Source of the DNA: Micromonospora marina
GTDB taxonomy: Bacteria; Actinomycetota; Actinomycetes; Mycobacteriales; Micromonosporaceae
DNA length: 64,000 bases
Reading direction: 5' to 3'
Assembly (NCBI RefSeq): GCF_900091565.1
Contig: NZ_FMCV01000008.1
Coordinates: forward strand, 62,001 to 126,000
The notes beneath the pieces were generated by a model. That model made no database searches. It saw only the letters and a list, made by a program, of their open reading frames with translations, and was not told the DNA's origin. The position numbers and the translations under genes are program-made. This document shows positions 20,978 to 28,796 of the stretch, piece after piece; position 1 is the first letter of the stretch; every line of letters begins with the position of its first letter.

Positions 20978-21928
20978 TCAGGCGTACCGGCCGGCCGCGC
21001 GGGACCAGTCGTAGGTGGCCCGGATCCAGTCCCGGCGGGTGTCCAGGAACGCCCGCATCCCCTCGTCGGCCACGGCGCTCAGCGCCGCGTCCCGCTCCGC
21101 GTAGGTGGCGAGGGCCTTGTTGAACCGGTTCGCCGCCGCGTGCAGCGCCGCCGACTCGTCCTGCCCGGTCTCGCCCGCGATCGTGGTGATCAGGTTGTGC
21201 GCCTCCGGGACGGTGCCGCGCTCCTTGCCGTAGGAGAACAGGTCGTTGCACCAGCAGACCAGGTCGGTGGCGAGGGCGTCCAGCACGGTGAGCGCCGACG
21301 CGACCCGCTGCTCGGCGCGGGGCGCGGACGGGCGGGCCAGGTCGGTCACCGTGAAGCTGGGACGCACCCCGCCGGTGTGGCGGCGCATCTGCACGTACTC
21401 GGCCACGCCCGGCACCCGCCGGCGCTCCCGGTTGGCGGCCTCCCAGAGCAGCGCCAGCAGGTACTCCCGCAGCTGGCTGACCAGGCGCAGCAGGTGCGCC
21501 GGCCGGTTCCGGTCGCGGGCCCGGCGGATCAGGTCGTGCAGTGCCACGGCGACCGGGCCGCCGTCGGGCGGCACGGGCACCTCCGGGTCGCCGTGCCGGT
21601 CGAGCACCGCCAGCAGGCCGGCCAGCGTGGGCGCCAGCAGTGTGGGCGCGGCGCCGAGGCCGTCGTCGTCGCAGGCGTCGTCCACCACGAACAGCCAGTT
21701 GATCAGGTCGGTGAGCAGGCGCAGGCCCGACGGCGACGCTTCGGGGCAGGCGCGTGCGGCCAGCTCCGCGGCGCGCGCCCCGGCCAGACGCCGGTGCCCG
21801 GCCTGGTCCCCCGCCAGGCCGAAGGCGCGTACCCAGGCGTCGCTCTGGACGGCCGCCAGGTCGACGGCGGGGTGGCACCGGGAGGGAAAGGGCGGCTCGT
21901 GCAGAGCCGAGAGGGCGAAGTCGCGCAT
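20978..21928 (-). CDS. Class I terpene synthase
   Basis: This 316-residue single-domain cyclase has all class I motifs. The aspartate-rich metal site is VVDDACDDD (D83, D84, D87-D89), the NSE triad NDLFSYGKE (N228, S232, E236), an MRRHTGG segment resembling the pyrophosphate-sensing region (R182/R183), and a C-terminal RY pair (314-315). It should ionise a prenyl diphosphate (probably farnesyl or geranyl) and cyclise it. No prenyl-diphosphate synthase, methyltransferase or P450 is adjacent, so the product cannot be predicted. ATG 21928 is preceded on the minus strand by GGGG at a proper distance. Confidence 0.88.
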   Translation of the reverse strand: MRDFALSALHEPPFPSRCHPAVDLAAVQSDAWVRAFGLAGDQAGHRRLAGARAAELAARACPEASPSGLRLLTDLINWLFVVDDACDDDGLGAAPTLLAPTLAGLLAVLDRHGDPEVPVPPDGGPVAVALHDLIRRARDRNRPAHLLRLVSQLREYLLALLWEAANRERRRVPGVAEYVQMRRHTGGVRPSFTVTDLARPSAPRAEQRVASALTVLDALATDLVCWCNDLFSYGKERGTVPEAHNLITTIAGETGQDESAALHAAANRFNKALATYAERDAALSAVADEGMRAFLDTRRDWIRATYDWSRAAGRYA

Positions 21929-22055
21929 CGTCGTCCCCTGTCCGCCGCCCGCGGGGTCGGGCCGGCTCGCAGGAGCGTACGGGAGGACGTAACCGTTATC
22001 GATGCGCGGGTGTCCGCAGCCGACCTGCTGGCCGTGGCCGGTCACTCACCCCCTG

Positions 22056-22685
22056 TCACAAGCCCAGTTCGGCGGTCCGCAGCCGTTCGGCGGGGTCCGC
22101 CGGACCGTCCACCTGGACCCGGGCCACCCGCTGCCGTCCGGTGAGGAACAGCACGAGTTCGCCCGGCGCGCCCACCAGCCGCAGTCGTTCGCCGCCGCCA
22201 CCGGTGCGCAGTTCACCGTGTCCCGGCGCCTGCACCAGCACCTCCGCCGGGAACCGCCGCAGCGCCATCCGGGCCAGCAGGGCGACCCGCTTCCACAGCA
22301 CCGTCTCCTGCCCGGCCGGCAGGTCACGCGGTTGCCAGCCCGGCCGGGCGCGCCGCACGTCCTCGTGGTGGATGAAGAACTCCATCCCGTTCGCCACCTC
22401 GTCGGTGAGCGGGTTGCTCACCGGGCTCCACACCGGGGGACGGCGTACCCGGGCGATCAGGTCGGCGTACGGCGCGGCGGCGATCCGCCGGCGGACCGAC
22501 TCGCCGTAGCCGCGCAGCGGCGGCAGCAGGATCCCGCCGGCCGCGTCCGGCCGGCGCTCCCGAACCAGCAGGTGCGCCGCCAGGTCACGGGTCGTCCACC
22601 CCTCGTTCACAGTCGGTGCGTCCGGTCCCACTTCCAGCATCAGGTCGGCGAGCGCCTCGCGCTCCGCTCGGGCGTACCGCGGCAT
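22056..22685 (-). CDS. TIGR03085-family protein (DinB/mycothiol-dependent maleylpyruvate isomerase-like)
   Basis: This 209-residue actinobacterial protein has the family start (RAEREALADLMLEVGPDAPTV, then EGWTTRDLAAHLLVRERRPDA) and the internal EFFIHHEDVRRARPGW with conserved histidines. Such four-helix proteins are related to DinB and mycothiol-dependent enzymes; some bind metal through three histidines. The function is unknown. ATG 22685 is supported by a TACGAT box 6 nt upstream, a leaderless pattern; longer in-frame extensions read as arginine-rich noise. Confidence 0.85.
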   Translation of the reverse strand: MPRYARAEREALADLMLEVGPDAPTVNEGWTTRDLAAHLLVRERRPDAAGGILLPPLRGYGESVRRRIAAAPYADLIARVRRPPVWSPVSNPLTDEVANGMEFFIHHEDVRRARPGWQPRDLPAGQETVLWKRVALLARMALRRFPAEVLVQAPGHGELRTGGGGERLRLVGAPGELVLFLTGRQRVARVQVDGPADPAERLRTAELGL

Positions 22686-22691
22686 GGCCCG

Positions 22692-22697
22692 ATCGTA
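22692..22697 (-). promoter_or_regulatory. -10 box (leaderless) of the TIGR03085 gene
   Basis: On the minus strand TACGAT ends 6 nt before the ATG. Confidence 0.4.
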
Positions 22698-22876
22698 GGC
22701 CCGATCCGGCCGGTCGGCGCGACACGCCCGGCGGAATCGCGCCGCTGGCCGCTTCCGGCCGCCCTCGGGCAGGTCCGGCGGGAACGTGACGGCGGACATA
22801 TCCCGGCCGGGTCGGCGGGAGCAGCGGCGAGCGGTAAGGATGGGGGAGAAAACTGTGGCTTACGGCGGGGGAGAGC

Positions 22877-24751
22877 GTGGCGGGCGGGACAAGTCGGGAC
22901 GTGCTCGGCAGGGGGCTAGGGGTGCTCGGCCGGGCCATCCGGGAACAGCCACGGATCTTCGCGGTCGCGGTCAGCGGCAGCGTGCTGTTCGGCCTCCTGG
23001 TGATCGCCAGCGCGTACGTGGTCGGCGCGGTGGTCGGGGACGTGGTCGTACCGGCCGTGGAGCGCGGCGAGGTGGCCGGCGGGGCGCTGGCGCTGGCCGC
23101 GACGGCGCTGTTCGGCATCAGCGTGCTGCGGGTCGTCGGCATCTTCGGCCGGCGGCTCGGCGCCGGTTACATGCAGTTCCGGCTCCAGGCCGCCTACCGT
23201 CGCCGGGTCACCCGCCGCTACCTGGACCTGCCGCTGGCCTGGCACCACCGCAACTCCACCGGCACGCTGCTGTCGAACGCCAACTCCGACGTCGAGGCGG
23301 CCTGGTACCCGATCGCCCCGCTGCCGTTCGCGGTCGGCACGCTGGTGATGCTCGTCGGCGCGGTGGCCTCGCTGTTCTTCACCGACTGGGCGCTGGCCCT
23401 GGTCGGCCTCGCCGTGTTCCCCGCGCTGTTCGCGCTCAACGTGGTCTACTCCCGCCGGATGGCGCCCCGGCAGGCCCGGGCACAGCGGCTGCGGGCCGAG
23501 GTCAGCGGCATCGCGCACGAGAGCTTCGACGGCGCGCTGGTGGTCAAGACGATGGGCCGCGAGGCTCAGGAGACCGCCCGCTTCGCCGCCCGCGCCGGTC
23601 AGCTGCGCGACGCGCTGATCTCGGTCGGCCGGCTGCGCGGCGTGTTCGACCCGATGCTGGAGACGCTGCCGAGCCTCGGCACGCTCGCCGTGCTGGTGGT
23701 CGGCGCGATCCGGCTGCGGCAGGGCGCGATCAGCGTGACCGAGCTGGTCAGCGTCGCGTTCCTGTTCACCGTGCTGGCCTTCCCGGTACGCGCCATCGGC
23801 TGGGTGCTGGCCGAACTGCCGCGCAGCGTCGCCGGGTGGGACCGGGTACGCCGGGTGCTCGACGCCACCGGCGAGATGCCGTACGGCACGACGACCCTGG
23901 ACCCGGCGACCCGCGAGCCGGCCACGCTCGCCTTCGACGACGTGCACTTCGCGTACGAGCCGGCCGAGGCGCACCTGCCCGGCGCCCAGGTGCTCGGCGC
24001 TGTGACGTTCACCGTCCCGGCCGGCAAGACGGTCGCCCTGGTCGGCCCGACCGGCGCGGGTAAGTCCACGATCGCGTCGCTCGCCGTGCGACTGGTCGAC
24101 CCGGGCGCGGGGCGGGTCACGCTGGACGGCGTGGACGTGCGGGAGTTGACCGCCGTCTCGCTCGCCGGGACGGTGGCGCTGGTGGCGCAGGTGCCGTTCG
24201 TCTTCGACGACACGGTCCGGGCCAACATCGCGTTGGACCGCGCCGGCATCGGCGACGACGAGGTGTGGGCGGCGCTGCGGCTGGCCGAGGCGGACGGCTT
24301 CGTGGCCGCGCTGCCGGACGGGCTGGACACCATGGTCGGCGAGCGGGGCACCTCGCTGTCCGGCGGGCAGCGCCAGCGGCTGACGCTGGCCCGGGCGCTC
24401 GCCGGACGCCCCCGGCTGCTGGTGCTCGACGACGCCACCAGCGCCGTCGACCCGCGCGTCGAGGCGGCCATCCTGGCCGGGCTGCGCGCGCCCGCCGACG
24501 GCGGCGCCCCGGCGTCGATCCTGGTGGTGGCGTACCGCCGGGCCACCATCGCGCTCGCCGACGAGGTGGTCTACGTGGAGCAGGGCCGGGTGGTCGCCCG
24601 CGGCACCCACACCGAGCTGCTGGGCACCGTGCCCGGCTACGCCGACCTGGTCACCGCGTACGAGCAGGCCGAGCAGGAACGCGAGCAGGGTCGGACGTAC
24701 GACGAGGTCACGCCGTTGCCCTCGGGCCTGGAAATCGAGGTGGACCGGTGA
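22877..24751 (+). CDS. ABC exporter half-transporter A (degenerate ATP site)
   Basis: This 624-residue protein has an exporter-type membrane domain (six helices, about 20-330) fused to an ATPase domain (about 350-600). Walker A GPTGAGKST (about 390) and LSGGQRQ (about 494) are intact. The catalytic glutamate after Walker B is replaced by Asp519 (LLVLDDATSAVD), and the H-loop histidine is replaced by Tyr553 (VVAYRRATI). With its partner this makes one degenerate and one consensus ATP site, as in heterodimeric exporters such as TmrAB. The start is GTG 22877 behind GGGGGAGAG. Its stop overlaps the first GTG of the repeat array. Confidence 0.92.
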   Translation: MAGGTSRDVLGRGLGVLGRAIREQPRIFAVAVSGSVLFGLLVIASAYVVGAVVGDVVVPAVERGEVAGGALALAATALFGISVLRVVGIFGRRLGAGYMQFRLQAAYRRRVTRRYLDLPLAWHHRNSTGTLLSNANSDVEAAWYPIAPLPFAVGTLVMLVGAVASLFFTDWALALVGLAVFPALFALNVVYSRRMAPRQARAQRLRAEVSGIAHESFDGALVVKTMGREAQETARFAARAGQLRDALISVGRLRGVFDPMLETLPSLGTLAVLVVGAIRLRQGAISVTELVSVAFLFTVLAFPVRAIGWVLAELPRSVAGWDRVRRVLDATGEMPYGTTTLDPATREPATLAFDDVHFAYEPAEAHLPGAQVLGAVTFTVPAGKTVALVGPTGAGKSTIASLAVRLVDPGAGRVTLDGVDVRELTAVSLAGTVALVAQVPFVFDDTVRANIALDRAGIGDDEVWAALRLAEADGFVAALPDGLDTMVGERGTSLSGGQRQRLTLARALAGRPRLLVLDDATSAVDPRVEAAILAGLRAPADGGAPASILVVAYRRATIALADEVVYVEQGRVVARGTHTELLGTVPGYADLVTAYEQAEQEREQGRTYDEVTPLPSGLEIEVDR

Positions 24752-24960
24752 GCGCGAGGAGTGCAGCGGAGCGGAGCCCCGCAGTCGCGAACGACAGGGG
24801 GGCCCGGTGAGCGCGAGGAGTGCAGCGGAGCGGAGCCCCGCAGTCGCGAACGACAGGGGGGCCCGGTGAGCGCGAGGAGTGCAGCGGAGCGGAGCCCCGC
24901 AGTCGCGAACGACAGGGGGGCCCGGTGAGCGCGAGGAGTGCAGCGGAGCGGAGCCCCGAG
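24748..24960 (+). repeat. MIRU-like 59-bp tandem repeat array: three micro-ORFs plus a truncated copy
   Basis: Units begin at GTG 24748, 24807, 24866 and 24925 (period exactly 59 bp). The first three are identical and each encodes a complete 20-codon frame (core VSARSAAERSPAVAN, then DRGAR) ending in TGA that overlaps the next GTG as GTGA. The fourth is cut after its 11th codon and continues into the downstream ABC gene. Because 59 is not a multiple of three, successive units lie in different frames, and only the stop/start overlaps keep ribosomes moving on. The core peptide matches the array at 9598-9718. Confidence 0.88.
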
Positions 24961-26712
24961 GCCACCGAGTCGACCTGGCGGACGCTGCGGCGCGGGCTGG
25001 CGCTCTCCCCGGAGCTGCGCACCGGCCTCGCCGGCACGCTGGCGCTGGCGCTTGTCTACATGGTCGGCCGGGTGGCCGTGCCGGTGGCGGTGCAGCGCGG
25101 CATCGACGACGGCATCGTCGGCGGGCTCGACCTGAACGTCATCTCGGTCACCGTGGCGATCACCGCCGGCGTGCTGGTGGTCACCACCGCCTGCGGGTAC
25201 CTGATGATGCGGCGGCTGTTCACCGTCAGCGAGACCGCGCTGGCCGGGGTGCGCACCCGGGCGTTCCGGCACGTGCACGACCTGTCCATGCTGCACCAGC
25301 AGTCGGAGCGGCGCGGGTCGCTCGTCTCCCGGGTCACCAGCGACGTCGACCAGATCACCCAGTTCCTCCAGTGGGGCGGCGTGATCCTGATCGTCAACCT
25401 GGGCCAGTTGCTGGTGACCACCGCCGTGATGCTGGCGTACTCCTGGCAGTTGACGCTCGTGGTGCTCGTCGCGTTCGCGCCCGCGGTGCTGGTGATCCGG
25501 CGGTTGCAGCGCCGCCTGGCCGGAGCGTACGGGCTGGTGCGGCAGCGCACCGGCACGCTGCTCGGCGCGATCGGCGAGAGTGTGGTGGGCGCGCCGGTGA
25601 TCCGGGCGTACGGCATCGCCGGGCGCACCGCGCGCCGACTGGACACGGCCATCGACGGGCAGCGGACGGCCCAGCAGCGGGCGATCCGGATCAGCATCAT
25701 GGGCAGCTCGGTGGGGGAGCTGGCCGCTGGGCTGGCGCTGGCCGGTGTGGTGGTGGTCGGGGTCAGTCTGGGCGTCGGCGGCACGCTGTCGATCGGCCAG
25801 CTCACCGCGTTCCTGTTCCTGGTCACGCTGTTCATCCAGCCGGTGCAGATCGCCACCGAGGTGCTCAACGAGGCGCAGAACGCGATCGCCGGCTGGCGGC
25901 GGGTGCTGGACGTGCTGGACGTCTCCCCGGACGTGGCCGACCCGGGCGAGCAGGGCCGGGAGCTGCCGCCGGGGCCGCTGGACGCCCGGTTCGCGGGTGT
26001 GACGTTCGCCTATCCGGGCGGCCCGCCGGTGCTGCACGACGTGACGCTGGACATCCCGGCCAAGAGCCGGGTGGCGGTGGTGGGCGAGACCGGAAGCGGT
26101 AAGACCACGTTCGCCAAGCTGCTCACCCGGTTGATGGACCCGACCGAGGGCGCGGTGCTGCTCTCCGGGGTCGACCTGCGGCAGGTGCGCTTCGACTCGC
26201 TGCGCTCCCGGGTGGTGATGGTGCCGCAGGACGGTTTCCTGTTCGACGCCACGGTCGGGGAGAACGTTCGCTTCGCCCGCCCCGACCTGACCGACGAGCG
26301 GCTCAGCGCCGCCTTCGCCGAGCTGGGCCTGTCCGACTGGCTGGACGGGCTGCCGTCCGGGTTGGACACGCCGGTCGGTGAGCGCGGGGAGGCGCTGAGC
26401 GTCGGCGAGCGGCAGCTCGTGGCGCTGGCCCGGGCGTACGTCGCGGACCCGGACCTGCTGGTGCTGGACGAGGCGACGAGCGCCGTCGACCCGGCCACCG
26501 AGGTCCGCCTGCAACGGACCCTGGACGCGGTGACCAGGGGCCGGACCACGCTCGCCATCGCGCACCGGCTGTCCACCGCGCAGGCGGCGGACGAGGTGAT
26601 CGTGGTGGACCGGGGCCGGATCGTGCAGCGTGGCCCGCACGAGGAACTGGTCCGCGACGCCGACTCGGTGTACGCGCTGCTGTACGCCTCCTGGTTGGAG
26701 CAGACCCGCTGA
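24925..26712 (+). CDS. ABC exporter half-transporter B (intact catalytic residues, altered signature)
   Basis: This 595-residue protein has a six-helix membrane domain (about 30-320) and an ATPase domain (about 345-590). Walker A GETGSGKT (387-394), catalytic Glu516 (LLVLDEATSAVD) and H-loop His547 (IAHRLST) are intact. The signature is LSVGE (491-495) instead of LSGGQ, complementing half-transporter A. Together they form an asymmetric exporter; the substrate is unknown (drug or lipid export are common). The start GTG 24925 and codons 1-11 come from the last 59-bp repeat copy; the ancestral start probably overlapped the stop of gene A. The stop lies inside a terminator loop. Confidence 0.92.
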   Translation: MSARSAAERSPEATESTWRTLRRGLALSPELRTGLAGTLALALVYMVGRVAVPVAVQRGIDDGIVGGLDLNVISVTVAITAGVLVVTTACGYLMMRRLFTVSETALAGVRTRAFRHVHDLSMLHQQSERRGSLVSRVTSDVDQITQFLQWGGVILIVNLGQLLVTTAVMLAYSWQLTLVVLVAFAPAVLVIRRLQRRLAGAYGLVRQRTGTLLGAIGESVVGAPVIRAYGIAGRTARRLDTAIDGQRTAQQRAIRISIMGSSVGELAAGLALAGVVVVGVSLGVGGTLSIGQLTAFLFLVTLFIQPVQIATEVLNEAQNAIAGWRRVLDVLDVSPDVADPGEQGRELPPGPLDARFAGVTFAYPGGPPVLHDVTLDIPAKSRVAVVGETGSGKTTFAKLLTRLMDPTEGAVLLSGVDLRQVRFDSLRSRVVMVPQDGFLFDATVGENVRFARPDLTDERLSAAFAELGLSDWLDGLPSGLDTPVGERGEALSVGERQLVALARAYVADPDLLVLDEATSAVDPATEVRLQRTLDAVTRGRTTLAIAHRLSTAQAADEVIVVDRGRIVQRGPHEELVRDADSVYALLYASWLEQTR

Positions 26713-26729
26713 TCCTGGCGGGTCTGCTC
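26698..26729. terminator. Bidirectional hairpin over the end of the ABC operon
   Basis: A perfect 12-bp stem (26698-26709 with 26718-26729) has an 8-nt loop that contains the TGA stop of half-transporter B. It lies 12 bp before the end of the convergent rpsD gene. Confidence 0.75.
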
Positions 26730-26740
26730 GCAAGCGGCGG

Positions 26741-27349
26741 TCAGCGGGAGTAGAACTCCACCACCAGCTGCTCGTCGCAGATCACCGGCACCTCGTGTCG
26801 GGCCGGTTCGCGTACCAGCGTGGCGCGCAGCTCGCCCGGCTGCGTCGACAGGTACGGCCGGGGGTGCGCGTCGGCGTGCGCGCCGGCGGCGGCGAGCTGG
26901 AACGGTGGCAGCGCGCGGCTGCGCTCGCGTACGCCGACCACCTGGCCGGGGCGCAGCCGGTACGACGGCCGGTCCACCTTGCGCCCGTCGACGGTGATGT
27001 GGCCGTGCGCGACGAGCTGGCGGGCCTGGTAGATGCTGCGCGCCAGGCCGGCCCGCAGCACCACCGCGTCGAGGCGCCGCTCCAGCAGCGCGACGAGCGT
27101 CTCGCCGGTCTTGCCGGCACCGCGGGCGGCCTCGTCGAACAGCCGGCGCAGCTGGGCCTCGCTGATGTGGTACTGGTGGCGCAGCCGCTGCTTCTCCAGC
27201 AGCCGCACCTGGTAGTCGGAGGTGGTGCGGCGGGACCGGCCGTGCACGCCCGGGGGATAGGGGCGCCGCTCGAAGTACCGCACGCACTTGCGGGTGAGCG
27301 GGATTCCGAGGGCGCGGGAGAGCCGGGCCTTGGGCCGGGGGTGGTTCAC
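26741..27349 (-). CDS. rpsD: 30S ribosomal protein S4 (zinc-independent, Streptomyces-type)
   Basis: This 202-residue S4 has the N-terminal domain ([17 protein letters not shown], then [15 protein letters not shown] and [16 protein letters not shown]), the S4 RNA-binding domain ([20 protein letters not shown], then [15 protein letters not shown]) and the usual ending VVEFYSR. Only one cysteine is present in the N-terminal region, so it lacks the zinc-binding set (a C-minus form). It stands alone, away from other ribosomal genes, like the single S4 of Streptomyces, and could be a second copy. The GTG start at 27349 has GGAGAC upstream. It is divergent from the DUF2470 gene across an iron-box-like site. 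Confidence 0.9.
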   Translation of the reverse strand: MNHPRPKARLSRALGIPLTRKCVRYFERRPYPPGVHGRSRRTTSDYQVRLLEKQRLRHQYHISEAQLRRLFDEAARGAGKTGETLVALLERRLDAVVLRAGLARSIYQARQLVAHGHITVDGRKVDRPSYRLRPGQVVGVRERSRALPPFQLAAAGAHADAHPRPYLSTQPGELRATLVREPARHEVPVICDEQLVVEFYSR

Positions 27350-27372
27350 GGGGACGTCTCCGATCGTCTAAC

Positions 27373-27401
27373 CTGACACTTAGGTAAGCCTAACCTACAT
27401 T
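27373..27401 (+). promoter_or_regulatory. Promoter with IdeR/DtxR-type iron box
   Basis: -35 CTGACA (27373-27378) and -10 TACATT (27396-27401) are 17 bp apart. A 19-bp element at 27380-27398 (TTAGGTAAGCCTAACCTAC) matches the IdeR/DmdR consensus TTAGGTTAGSCTAACCTAA at 17 of 19 positions and fills the spacer. A third half-site, CTAACCT (27368-27374), overlaps on the other side. Iron-loaded repressor would block the DUF2470 gene and might also affect rpsD. Confidence 0.7.
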
Positions 27402-27416
27402 GAGGAGGACGGGATC

Positions 27417-28148
27417 ATGCGGCCCAGCCCGGCGGAGATCGTGCGAACCCTGGTCGCGGGCCGGTTGCCCGCCCTCGTCCACCTGGCCCGGCATCCCGGC
27501 CCGCACCAGGTCCGGCACGCCGTCGACCCGGACGGGCGGGTGCTGCTGCTCGTACCGGTGGTCAGTGACCTCGCCGCGGCGCTCGTTCCGCCGGCTGACG
27601 ACACCGACGTGGCGACAGTGCTCGACGTGCTCGACCTGCCGCCGGCGGCCGGGGCGCCCTCGCTCGGCCGGGCCTGGGTGTCCGGTTGGGCCGAGCGGCT
27701 GGACAGGGACGAGGGGCGCGACGCCGCAGTCGACTTCGCCGCCACCGACCCGGCCGGCGACCTGCTCGACGTGGGCAGGCGGTTCCACCTGCACCGCTTC
27801 GAGGTGGCCGAGGCCCGCTGGGAGCGCGCCGGGCGCGTGCGCCGGATCGACCCCGAGGCGTACGCGGAGGCCGAGCCGGACCCGCTGCACCCGGTCGAGG
27901 CCGACCTGCTGGCGGACCTGGCCGACCACCACGCCGAGCAGGTCGGCGACTACCTGCGGCGGCGGCTGGACCTGCCCGGCGACCAGATCCCGCGGGTGGT
28001 CCGGATCGACAGGTACGGTCTGCTGGTCGCGCACGGGCGGCCCGGCGCGACCCGGCGGGCCCGACTCGCCTTCCCCCGGCCCGTCGCCGACGTGGCGGAG
28101 CTGTCCCACCTGCTGCACCCGATGCTCTGCCCCCGGGCCGCCGCCTGA
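27417..28148 (+). CDS. DUF2470 (HugZ-like heme-utilisation) protein
   Basis: This 243-residue protein has an N-terminal split-barrel-like region (about 15-130) and a C-terminal DUF2470 module (about 155-235; HHAEQVGDYLRRRL, then VVRIDRYGLLVAHG and ARLAFPRPVADVAELSHLL). DUF2470 domains are found in HugZ-type heme oxygenases and iron-regulated proteins. The iron box covering its promoter supports a role in heme or iron acquisition, but catalytic activity is not proven by the sequence. GAGGAG lies 9 nt before the ATG. It is convergent with the TetR gene. Confidence 0.8.
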   Translation: MRPSPAEIVRTLVAGRLPALVHLARHPGPHQVRHAVDPDGRVLLLVPVVSDLAAALVPPADDTDVATVLDVLDLPPAAGAPSLGRAWVSGWAERLDRDEGRDAAVDFAATDPAGDLLDVGRRFHLHRFEVAEARWERAGRVRRIDPEAYAEAEPDPLHPVEADLLADLADHHAEQVGDYLRRRLDLPGDQIPRVVRIDRYGLLVAHGRPGATRRARLAFPRPVADVAELSHLLHPMLCPRAAA

Positions 28149-28199
28149 ACGGGTCGCCGCGAGTCGCCGGGGCCGGTGACGCTCCGGGCCCGCGACGGC

Positions 28200-28796
28200 T
28201 CAGGTGATGTCGCCGGTGAGGTAACGCTGCACCGTCGGGCCGATGGCGGCCACCAGCGTCGCCGGCTCGGCGGCGGCGACCGCGTCGAGGCGGAGCACGT
28301 ACCGCATCATGGCCAGCCCGGCGAGCTGCGTGGCGACCAGGCCGCCGCGCAGCGCGCGCTGCCCCGGGTCGATGTCGAGCTGGTCGAGCACCCGGCGCAG
28401 CACCTGCGTGACCAGGAACTCGCGCAGCAGCCGGGCGGTCCACTCGTTACTGACCGCCGAGCGCAGCAGCGCCACCGCTGCCGTGCCGGTGGGGGAGTCC
28501 CAGACCTCCAGGAACACCCGGACCATCCGCTCGCCGGCCGCGTCCGGGCCGCCGGCGAGGACCGCCGGCAGCAGCCGTCCCGGGTCCGCCGGGAACGCCG
28601 TCGCGGCCCGGAACAGCTCCTCCTTGCCGCCGAAGTAGTGGTGCACGAGCGCCGGGTCCACGCCGGCCGCGGCGGCGATCGCCCGGATCGAGGCGGCGTC
28701 GTAGCCACGCTCGGCGAACGCCTCCCGCGCCGCGGCGAGGATGGCCTCGCGGGTGTCCGGGCTGCCGGGCCGCCGCCCGGTGCGCCGCGCGTTCAC
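28200..28796 (-). CDS. TetR-family transcriptional repressor
   Basis: This 198-residue regulator has an N-terminal helix-turn-helix (about 12-58; TREAILAAAREAFAERGYDA, then IAAAAGVDPALVHHYF) and an all-helical ligand-binding domain resembling TetR_C_16. GTG 28796 overlaps the stop of the upstream permease gene (GTGA), so it is the last gene of a three-gene operon with an ABC-2 exporter. It should repress that operon through the dyad at 30281-30316 and respond to an exported compound. Confidence 0.9.
   Translation of the reverse strand: MNARRTGRRPGSPDTREAILAAAREAFAERGYDAASIRAIAAAAGVDPALVHHYFGGKEELFRAATAFPADPGRLLPAVLAGGPDAAGERMVRVFLEVWDSPTGTAAVALLRSAVSNEWTARLLREFLVTQVLRRVLDQLDIDPGQRALRGGLVATQLAGLAMMRYVLRLDAVAAAEPATLVAAIGPTVQRYLTGDIT

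Noticed and set aside
24748..24960. CRISPR array
   Set aside because: Units are identical end to end without unique spacers, and each is an ORF; no cas genes nearby.
27380..27398. Zur box controlling a zinc-free S4
   Set aside because: The sequence fits IdeR/DtxR (TTAGGTTAG half-sites), not the Zur consensus (TGAAAAT-type).
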